A stretch of 32,481 nt of DNA from Gymnopilus junonius. Its lineage: Eukaryota > Basidiomycota > Agaricomycetes > Agaricales > Galerinaceae. Below, one piece after another: positions 24,337 to 32,481 of this stretch. Positions within the stretch are counted from its first letter, which is position 1, and each line of letters starts with the position of its first letter. The translations under genes and the position numbers were made by a program. Location: positions 1-32,481 of the forward strand of contig JADNYJ010000363.1 of assembly GCA_015501075.1 (NCBI GenBank). The letters run 5' to 3'. The notes under the pieces were generated by a model. It was not told where the DNA came from. It did not search any database and was given only the letters and a program-made list of their open reading frames with translations.

Positions 24337-24611
24337 TATTCCTTGAGCATCGCCCTCGGAGCATGAAGAGCTGGGATTTGCCTGATAAAAGAATAAAATT
24401 TGGGCTTTCCCGGACAGAGTGTAGACCGATAATAAGTCGGCGATGCAGAAAGTGAGGCGCGTCAACGACGAAAATGCGTCGCGTTTCGAAAACACGTGTG
24501 ACGGTGTAATAGTATATTTGGCAAGGATCTTGAAGCCAAACACACTCCTCCGAAATCCGACTTACCGCGATTTCTAGTCATGGAAGCATCTACTTAACAC
24601 TTCTGTGGACA
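24337..24611. promoter_or_regulatory. Shared promoter of SET and COX14-like genes
   Basis: This 275 bp separates two divergent start codons, so both promoters must lie here or overlap. A CACGTG E-box is at 24493-24498, close to the middle. No TATA box is recognised on either side. Confidence 0.5.
24493..24498. promoter_or_regulatory. CACGTG E-box in divergent promoter
   Basis: This perfect palindrome lies about 157 bp from the SET start and 114 bp from the COX14-like start. It is symmetrical, so it could serve both genes; this is an inference from position. Confidence 0.35.
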
Positions 24612-25035
24612 ATGCCTCGGCTGTCACTGACAGATATCCTCCACAGAGGAGTGGTATACTCGTTAGCGGGATTGACAGTCTACGGCGTCGTTATGTCAGT
24701 CGTCGTTCACCGAGACACGCTAAGAAGGGGCCGAGGTATGTAATTTGTGCTCTTTTGGCAAACAACGGAGACTTACAGTCGGAGAGTACAGAAGTACGTG
24801 TCATTTTGAATTGCTCCCGATTGAATGGTTCCAATGTTTGGTCTAGATCATAGCTGAAAGAGAAGCTATGGGTTTACCCATAACTCCCCCAAGAAGCAGG
24901 AGGTTCGTGAACGGCTTCCTCGTATCTCGATCTGGTGCTTACGTCTAGACATATGATCAGGAATTTTCTGAAGAAGCGGAAAAGACATTGTCAGAACAAG
25001 CACTGGACGTGTTCAGAAAAAGAAAGGCTTCATAA
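24612..25035 (+). CDS. COX14-like mitochondrial single-span protein
   Basis: This is probably a small mitochondrial inner-membrane protein of the COX14 assembly-factor family, which couples Cox1 synthesis to complex IV assembly. Exon 1 (24612-24735) encodes MPRLSLTDILHRGVVYSLAG followed by a hydrophobic span ending SVVVHRDTLRRGR. The HR before and the Tyr-Gly within the span are family-like. A 15-nt exon (24779-24793), then 24854-24902 and 24949-25035, complete a charged C-terminus ending ALDVFRKRKAS. Exon 3 is one base short: adding one C to the five-C run at 24886-24890 gives a phase-0 join. As written, the frame instead reads to TAG at 24946 or continues to 25132. The length of about 90 residues fits. 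The family call rests on the N-terminus only. Confidence 0.55.
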
Positions 25036-25767
25036 CTCCTTGATCGTCGGGTCTGCGTGTACGACCACATCTCGCCTGGTCCGTATGTGCAATGAACAGC
25101 CTGACGATATTCTTGTCCCACTCATCCTATGATATCTGCCAGTGATTCAAAATACCCATCTTATGCAATAAAGCGCCGTGAAGATCGCGGTGTCGTTGTC
25201 AATAAGCATTCACAGAGCTGAAAGCACAGGATGTATTGCTGCTTCTATCGGACCTCATGTTGCGCCTGGTGGAGCGAGGGATATTTTCTTCTACGTTGGA
25301 ACGGAAGATGTAGGTGCAAAGATGCTCATGATCTATACAACTCGATGAATTCAAATAATGAAATAAAAGAACTATGATTACTATGGCTACATGGGGTGTA
25401 TGCTTGAGAGGAGGGGGGTTATATCTATGATGAGTGCAACGGGGGTGAAGCAGGTCATGGCTACAATGAATAAAAAAGCAAACATAGCAGATACAAGACA
25501 AGGACGAAGATGAGAATAAAAGGTAAAGAGATATGGTTGATTATAAGCTGGATTATAAGTAAAAATGACGAGACTAGTCCTGATTGGTACCTTCAAGTAT
25601 TGCCATTGGGTCTATCGGTTGGGGAGAAGTAAAAGCGAGAAAGAAAGAACAGAGAAACAGAAGAATCAAAGAAACAAAAGAAAAAGACACGCATTTTCTA
25701 ATTCGCGAGCGCACCAGAGAAATAAAAACCAGTGAATTCGAATGGCGCGAAGGAAATTGGGCAGCGA
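25036..25767. other. Convergent 3' flanks
   Basis: This lies between the stop of the plus-strand COX14-like gene and the minus-strand GNAT stop. It contains a purine-rich stretch on the plus strand around 25620-25740. An open frame at 25584-26114 (+) is antisense to the GNAT exons and is not supported. Confidence 0.45.
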
Positions 25768-26936
25768 TTACCAGTGGCCCATTTGAACGAAGGACTGATC
25801 GAATCCCAACTCCAACCATGGGTCTACTCCTGGATAAGAAGAAGCACCGTCACCAATGCCGACGAACCCGACCTTCTTGTAGACATTGGCAGCTCTATTG
25901 GCAAGGCCCACGTACAAAACAATGTATTGCTTGCCGGCATTCAAGAGCCTGTGAAAGACTATTGAGCGTGTACCTCATTAATGATAAAGTAAGATACTCA
26001 CTCCTTGCAAACTTTCCTGACGAGGACTTCAGCGCATCCTTGACCCCGGAAGTTAGGATGAGTGAACACCTGCAAAATCGTACATTAGTATGTATTCCTA
26101 AGGTAGTAAGTTAAGAAGCAGAAAATACCTTCGTCACGGTGGCCGTTGTCTGAGTGTTTCGAGTGGTTGCGACAATTGACGCAATCATAGGGCGTTGACC
26201 TTGATAGGTGACGGAATATACCCATACGCTTCCACTCTCCACCAAGATTTGTGCTTCACGCCGCGCTTGTTCCTTGGACAAAGTAAATGGCGGCTAAAGT
26301 GGGAGTTCGGTCAGCAGCTCATTGTAATTTAAGTGGTAAATAACATACGCTATCAGCCGCGAATCGGTAGCACAACTCCGCAATGCCGGTAATGTCAGCA
26401 GGACCACCTGGGCGAAGATCGCAAAGAGCTCCAGGAAGGGGTGGCATATTCTTATTGATGAAGGTTTCCCTTGTCAGGTAGCTTATCTTGGCATGGTAGT
26501 ACGGGTCGCGTTCGGCGATGACACCCGTGAGTTGTGTCCAAAGTTGCGCGAAGGTGATACTAACAATCTCGGGAGCAAATATTGAGTATACGCGCCGACG
26601 GGAGACGTTTTCGCGTAGTTTGATAGCGACCATTTGCAAAGCGGGTGTGATGGCGGCGGGGTGGAGTGATGCATAGGGCACGGGAGCGAAGAAGAATATT
26701 GGGTATGCTCCCATGTACCCAGTGGTGCACGAGACGATAAAAATGACTTGGTGTTCGATGTGTATGACGATCCAGAGCTGGTCTTGTAATGGCCGACCCT
26801 CGCGCTCCATATGCAGGCACTTGTAAAGGGTGGGCAAGATGAGGTTGGCGGTTAGGGGGTTCGCCTCCAGGCATTGACGAGCAAAAAGGGGGACCTCGCT
26901 TGCACGTGTGGCCACTGTAGCACTTGCGGAAGACAT
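25768..26936 (-). CDS. GNAT-family N-acetyltransferase
   Basis: This is an acetyl-CoA-dependent acetyltransferase with a C-terminal GNAT fold and an N-terminal fungal-specific half; the substrate is unknown. Four exons (26936-26349, 26293-26129, 26069-26002, 25948-25768) join in frame into 333 residues. The GNAT core is seen as WVYSVTYQGQRPMIASIVATT (strands), VFTHPNFRGQGCAEVLVRKV (motif A, R/QxxGxG/A at residues 259-264, binding the CoA pyrophosphate) and IVLYVGLANRAANVYKKVGF (motif B, with the typical Asn and Tyr-x-x-x-GF). The first 195 residues contain a hydrophobic stretch near VIFIVSCTTGYMGAYPIFFF, so membrane contact cannot be excluded. The start is the first ATG after a TATA box. Confidence 0.88.
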
Positions 26937-27017
26937 CGAAAATGAAAAAAAGTTGAGTGGGAGATGAGAAAATATAGGACGTAGGAGATGGCGGTTAGTA
27001 GACGAAACACGGCGACC

Positions 27018-27024
27018 CTTTATA
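27018..27024 (-). promoter_or_regulatory. TATA box of the GNAT gene
   Basis: TATAAAG on the minus strand lies about 82 bp upstream of the GNAT ATG, a suitable distance for a short leader. Confidence 0.5.
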
Positions 27025-28878
27025 CTCTAATCCACAGCTTCTTGGAAAAGTGGAAAAGGTAATAGATCAAATGAGATTTGGCAGTGTAATCCCAGCATTT
27101 CTTTTCCCATTTGTTCGTTTACAGCCAGGCAGGTGTTCACCTGATGGTCCTGCGCAGCCGTATGGGGGACGCCAGATTTGTTGATAACTTGCTATACATC
27201 CACTTGGGACTAATATTTTCATCCTGATTGGACATTAGATGCAAGAGAAAATGAGAGCCGAAAAGTGAAACCGCTGGTGGATGCTTGTTTCCGTTTGATG
27301 TGATGAAATGCAGGACAGCGACCGGGATTCACGAATGACATGACTCGCGGAATCCTTTGACGCTTTTTCCTGGAAAAGGTCCTGGAAAACACATTCGAAT
27401 CAGTAAAGGATTCAACATGAGTCATCAGCCTTGGAATCTAACAGTGGGGAGGCGCCCTTAGTTGGGTCTCCATTCTACGCGTAAAAACGCGACAGATATC
27501 CAGTGCAAATGGGAGGTAGATGCTCTGGGATGGCATCGTGCACGCATATGCGTCAATAACGCGTCGTATGGCTGTTTCCTAGCAAATTTTGAGGCCAGGC
27601 AACACGAACTCGCGCCTTGCAACTGTTAGTAACAGTAGTAGTAGGATTTTAACCTGAATGGAATCGGATCGATCAAAATGCATCGATCAATGAACCACCC
27701 TTTTTGGACGTAGACCACCTTAGGCTTTAAGTTTGGGCAAGGCGTTGGCGGCATCAGGTTGCTCTATGTAACTCGGACAGGGTTGTGCGGGCTTTGGTCA
27801 CATACGACTAAATTATGTTCTACGAAATGCACAATAATCCGCACACGAAAATCTGTCGGGTGCCCTCTGTAATCCGAATCCCAAGTCTTGACTGCTCAAG
27901 TTTTTCTCCCTTTGGCCGAATACTATGTGGACCCTCTTCAAGGATTCGTTCGAGTCATAATCTCGTAGATGCGAATTCATCAACCTGATTGGCTTGACCG
28001 TCGACAACGCGTTGGACTCGGTATTCCGATCTTGTGAGATTGTCAAACAAAAAGTTTTTTTGCCCACTTGAAGTTGCTACGGGTATCATGCCCATAGTAT
28101 CCTTAATCGTCGCAGAGAATTAGTAGGCCCCTCGCGGGCATATGCATAAAGATCTTTTCGGGAAATTTCTTTTTATGTCACAAGAATCAGAACGGCCTTG
28201 GTGAGAAGCTGAATGACGGCAATACGAATTTCATTCTGAGTCGAATTGAAAACTGGAAGGGGAAGCTAAGGCTGTCCCACTCTACGCTGCTAACTTGATT
28301 TTGAAGCTGGTTACTTGCGTCCTTGCCTGCAAATCAAATGAATATATTGCACTTCTCCTTTCGCACGGATGGCATGACATGGAAGCGACTAGCGCAGCGT
28401 ATCACTGATAGATATCTAGATCTTCAATGAACCAGATAATCTACATATTAAAAAGTGCGTAGTCTAAATTTCCCCTTCAATTCGACGACACATAACAAAT
28501 CCACACCGCTTGATACAGTTGATCTAATTTTCCAGTCTATGTATCAACCTTAGAGAGGACCTCAGGACACACTCCCAGCAAGTTAAGTCAACCCAATAAA
28601 GCCGGAGAGGTCAAGTTCTGGGCCAGTTCTGGGAGTATATGATGAAAGACAGAAACATTTTGTGCAATGTACAGATGGGGCAATATGTCATTTGCATGTT
28701 TGAAGGAGCAACAGCCTCGATCATGGCATTATCGATGGGACTGGCAAGGCAATAAAAAAAATGTACTTCCATTCTTCACGAGTGCCTGAACAGTGCATCG
28801 AGCAATGCCGCACCCATTAAAGTTCTTCGAGCTCGACGATTTAAGGCCACTTCATCTGATTAGCCGCCACGACGTTAA

Positions 28879-28896
28879 ACGAGGCTGGCCTCGTTG
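28879..28896. repeat. Perfect 8-bp inverted repeat
   Basis: AACGAGGC, two bases, then GCCTCGTT form a perfect palindromic hairpin. A partial copy (GGCCTCGTGGC) follows about 25 bp later. Confidence 0.6.
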
Positions 28897-29468
28897 CAAA
28901 TTAACGGTGTGAACAAACTGGCCTCGTGGCTGCCAAAAGCGAACCTCCCGCACGTCGAGGCCCGACAATCAATTGTTGTGAAATTTGCGGCTCAGCCTCA
29001 CCATGGTTTACTACGGCGGAGATTTCACAGAAGTTGAGTCATTTTTTACAACAAAAATCTCACAGCTTCCAGATTCATGGTCTCGAGCTCGGAGACAGGA
29101 TATTGTAGGTAGGCGAACCCACCTGATGAGATACTCGGTAAAGAGACTGAAATTTTTGAAATCCTCTCGTCAGAAAGTCTGAAGCCAGCAGATGAGATTC
29201 TTTTGCTAGAGTGCAAGGCTCTTCCGAGATACACGAGCACTGTTGTTGCTCAGCTAGGAGACACCGAATTTTTCTTCCATACCCGTTAAAGTGGACGATG
29301 TGGTTCACCTAGCCAGTATTTCAACTGATCAATAAGGGCAAACCAAGGAGGGTTGACCCTCTCCATATCTACGGTATCCTAAACATGGGTATATACTAGA
29401 TGCGAGCTATTTTGATCTTGGTGGACTGAATTTCGGCTGATGTATTGAGTCCGCCGCGTAGTTAATTT

Positions 29469-29499
29469 GCCAGGATATTTAGACCTAAATAATCTTGGC
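29469..29499. repeat. Imperfect inverted repeat
   Basis: GCCAGGATATTTAG on the left arm pairs with TAAATAATCTTGGC on the right across three bases, with one or two mismatches. It could be a small mobile-element relic or a hairpin in a non-coding transcript. Confidence 0.45.
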
Positions 29500-31460
29500 A
29501 GATATTTATACCTGTTATGTCTGTTGATAACCTTCCAGTGAGACGGACGGTCTGAATAAAGTTTCTGTTATAACGGTCACAGGTTTGCAAGGTCCGACCG
29601 CATGTTCTCAAGAACCATAGGAGCAACAAGCTAAAACTATGGCATGCAGTGCGTCATCTTCTTTTCCTTCTTCTTAAGGGTTCTCCACCTGAGAGAATGC
29701 CACGTCGACGAAGTTGTGTGGTCGAGTAGCGCTCATGGAAGACTGCTGATCTATTTATAGAACAAGCGCCCAGAGGCTATATCAAATCTGTACATTTGTT
29801 AGCTTCTCAACTTACGACATCTAATATTTCAAGTTCTGGCCTTCGGAGTAACCAAGAAAAGTAGAAATCAATAACAATTAACCACCTCCTGCGACCGAGG
29901 ACACAATGTTATCTAGATTCTTCCTACCGGAGTCATTCATGTGTAACATAGGTTAGACTGGTTAGTGCGCAGCATCAACGCAGATTTTATAGAAAATTTC
30001 CAATCGAGATCAGTTACTACCTCACCACTGAAATTTTTGCCACAGCAACTCGATGACTCATTTACTAAACAGGAACTACAGTACATGTGAGCTTGACAGT
30101 GCATATCTTACCTTCTGCTGATGGCGGCCAGGGATGACTTAGATACTGGAATACATTTGTATTGCAACCTCATTCACCATAAATCGTCAGGTAAACTATC
30201 TCTTATAGGTGAATTCTATGTAGACACCTATTGACCTAAAGGAATTTTCATTCATGATCCGAAGGTCAGTTCGAACTTATCATTACCGGGCCTTTTGAGC
30301 TTAAGAATATTAAGTTACAGGTGGTATTAGCATTCCTCTGCTTGTTTCTACTATTTTCCGAGGCGTTTAAACAATAGATTTATCATTGCTCCAACTTACA
30401 GGATAAAGTAGGAATCCATATGTGCTAGACGTCTCTTTGTATTGCAAAGTAAAGCTTACTCGACTCATGCGATTGCCCGGGAGACATTCGGAGAAACATT
30501 GGCGAGTCTGTAAAAAAAGACTGAATAAGGATTCCAATGGCTCCATCCTTGGGTAAAGTTACTGCTCTAAGGCAGACCGTTTTGGACGGCGGTATGAACG
30601 CGCAGTTGGCTCCGAATGCCCCTACTTCTCCGTCGCACCCAGGTAATTGAATCAGTTTAACACATTTGGGATTATCATATCATGATCAGCTTTCATCCAT
30701 TGACGTAGAATGGCCATAGGGTCAGAATGTAACAGCGCCTCCAGGGTCTTTCACGTAACCGTTGCGTAAGAGTCTTTTCTTGTTCAGGTTACCAAACGGA
30801 AGTCTGGAAGCCTTGGGGTGTCCTTCATCTTTCATTGAAATTATGGGCATCCTTCCGGGATGTTCTTATGTGAGGACGTGAAGTAGAGCTAGACCGCATG
30901 TGTTTTCGGGTATCGGTGTTTTGTCCTCTCCATCTTGTCATAGCTCTTCACACCGGCAGACATGAATTGAATTGGTTCCTTTTTTTGAGTAAAAAATTTT
31001 CTACTCGTTGCCGTCAATAGATATCTTGGCGATAAGTCGCAACGGACACTGACGGCTCATTTCCAAGGCGGCTAAGCGAGGCGAGTCTACTGCCTTGCAC
31101 AAAAAGTACGATCCTTCTTCATTGCAAATCTTGGCTTACAGAAGGGGAGTACTTCAATCTAAATGGAGTATAAATGCGTACCTTTAGAGGCATCACAACG
31201 CAAAAAAAAACCTGGGGCCAAGCGCGTGGTACAAAACCAGTTACTTACTGACGTGTTAGCAATGGCTAAAGTACGATAAGTACCTCGAAAGACTGTAAAG
31301 CGGCAGAGCACTGGAAATGTCGCCATCTATAATTCCTAAATAGAGGAAAATTTCTGCTTAAGACGACCCATCTTCAATCAAGCTTTGATCAACCCACAGT
31401 GACAGCCATTCAGCAGAAAATTTGAAAGATCAAATAACTTAACTGTAAGTCCGGATCAGA

Positions 31461-31519
31461 TATACTTGGCCTCGGGATCCTCGTTCATGGACAGAATCTC
31501 AATACCTGTGCCAAGAGCT
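31461..31519 (-). CDS. Possible terminal exon of an unidentified gene
   Basis: On the minus strand a branch-point-like GCTAAC, a pyrimidine stretch and TTCAG lead into 59 bases reading LGTGIEILSMNEDPEAKYI and then TGA. The residue composition looks like a real C-terminus. The upstream exon is not clear: a donor-like GTGATG about 40 nt upstream gives a phase that fits poorly with any obvious coding. It may be the last exon of a gene entering from the right, or a remnant. No family is recognised. Confidence 0.3.
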
Positions 31520-32481
31520 GAACAAAGCAGTTAGCTCGGGGAATAGGATTCCATCACTGGCATGGAAGAACGGGAGCGAAGTGAACGAACAAGTATTTGC
31601 CTCATGTTGCCGCACCGTGATCGCGAGTGCTCCGAGTCAGCAGCCGCTCGGCTTCACCCCGGCTTCTGAGCCTCAGTGTACTTTGTTTTCTTAATTCCAC
31701 TTATATTCCTTGACTCCCGCGAGGCGTCGACACCAAGGAATCAAAGTCCCGATTCCGTGCTCCAAAAAGATATGCATACGTAGGTGTTACATCGTCCTGG
31801 CCAGTGCGGTGTGCTATTTGTATTTCTAGCAAAACGGATCTAATGTGCCCGCTTCCGGGGCTAAATTGCATGTGACGTCAGCGTCTACATAGGCTCTGAG
31901 TCTGCAGACAAAATCTCAACGGGCAATCTAATCGTCTTGTATTATTTACATGGCACCGCCTTTCGAGTCACCGTGACTCAAATACAGTTATGTGCCACCT
32001 ACAAGGACCACCTATAGGTGACAAAAAACTAAATCATGCACGCGGTCGCCAATTGCCAGTGCGCCACTAAGTACATACTTGTAGAACTAAGGATTGGAAG
32101 GGAAAACATAATCATCAGACTTGAAGAAAGGGGAAGACACTGCTTTCCACGTTAAACTACTGGGGTACCTGTTGATATATTTTGCTTTTCAAAATCGTAC
32201 GCCTTATTCTTTACATTTCTCCGGCTTTGAAATGCGTGATCTCCTCGGACAGGGGAAAACTATCGAACTTTAAGAGAATCGGCCTCCTTGGTAGCACTGC
32301 CCAGGATTGGGAAAGTTTCCGTATCATCGGGCTAACCACTGCAAGGAGGACTTTATTAAGAAAGGATTACACCTCACTCGGTGAAGATCTTGACTTATGC
32401 AAATCAATAACGTAAAAACTCAAAATTAGGCATGCGTGGAATAGAGATTGCGATTGACATCAAACTCGACTAAATGCTTGT
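31520..32481. other. Right-hand end, no supported gene
   Basis: No convincing exon chain was found, apart from sequence that could lead into the exon at 31461-31519. Two short palindromes occur: GAGTCAC-C-GTGACTC at 31965-31979, containing an AP-1/Gcn4-like TGACTC half, and CACCTATAGGTG at about 32009-32020. Confidence 0.4.
31873..31880. promoter_or_regulatory. Perfect CRE/ATF palindrome
   Basis: TGACGTCA is the consensus site for bZIP factors of the ATF/CREB type. It lies about 350 bp upstream, in minus-strand sense, of the exon-like segment at 31461-31519. This is consistent with a promoter, but no transcript is established. Confidence 0.4.

Larger units (their letters stand above)
26937..31460. 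other. 4.5 kb gene-poor region
   Basis: Apart from the GNAT promoter at its left edge, I find no exon chain on either strand. Short coding-like pieces occur at 28998-29287 (+), in two frames, including a run ending KALPRYTSTVVAQLGDTEFF, and at 30537-30650 (+), a 37-codon frame starting MAPSLGKVTALRQTVLDGG and followed by a splice-donor-like AGGTAATT. Neither matches a family I know. Two inverted repeats are listed separately. No transposase, reverse transcriptase or long terminal repeat was recognised. Confidence 0.5.

Noticed and set aside
25584..26114. 176-codon plus-strand open frame
   Set aside because: It runs antisense to the GNAT exons and is strongly charged and low complexity. The minus-strand GNAT model explains the region.
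30537..30650. 37-codon plus-strand frame MAPSLGKV...
   Set aside because: The start context is good and a donor-like AGGTAATT follows, but no downstream exon extends the frame usefully. It is noted only inside the gene-poor region.
26937..32481. Search for tRNA genes, CaaX pheromone precursors and transposase or reverse transcriptase fragments
   Set aside because: No T-loop plus cloverleaf pattern, no short frame ending in Cys-aliphatic-aliphatic-X-stop and no transposon enzyme motif could be recognised by eye.

Overview
The window comes from a filamentous basidiomycete, most likely an Agaricomycete. The genes are packed with short GT-AG introns of about 40-75 nt, and the proteins are of fungal type: split-ATPase Swr1, succinate/fumarate carrier, FSH hydrolase, PKA catalytic subunit and a NACHT remnant. 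All gene models below were rebuilt by hand from splice sites and reading-frame continuity. No database was searched.

Layout. 1-218: 3' end of a plus-strand gene with a repetitive Gly/Phe/Ser C-terminus. 488-1606: decayed NACHT NTPase. 1607-3356: no recognisable gene, ending in a long purine-rich stretch. 3357-6740 (-): transportin/karyopherin beta-2 (Kap104 type), with many one-base frame offsets. 7192-8500 (-): FSH-family serine hydrolase. 9116-10395 (-): mitochondrial succinate/fumarate carrier. 10396-12403: a 2 kb intergenic region holding the promoter of a plus-strand gene. 12404-13481 (+): small protein with two degenerate homeodomain-like segments. 13923-19744 (-): Swr1 chromatin-remodelling ATPase. 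20353-21816 (-): cAMP-dependent protein kinase catalytic subunit. 22350-24336 (-): SET-domain lysine methyltransferase, divergent from 24612-25035 (+), a COX14-like mitochondrial membrane protein. 25768-26936 (-): GNAT-type acetyltransferase. 26937-32481: gene-poor, with one convincing exon-like remnant (31461-31519, -) and a perfect CRE palindrome.

The genes form no evident cluster or pathway. They are mostly housekeeping functions: nuclear import, H2A.Z deposition, cAMP signalling, respiration and protein methylation. Two themes deserve attention. First, single-base homopolymer length changes break Swr1, the COX14-like gene and above all transportin, while FSH, the carrier, PKA, SET and GNAT read cleanly. 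This points to local consensus errors or, less likely, real gene decay. Second, the 299-residue homeodomain-like protein lacks the residues that normally contact DNA and belongs to no family I can name.
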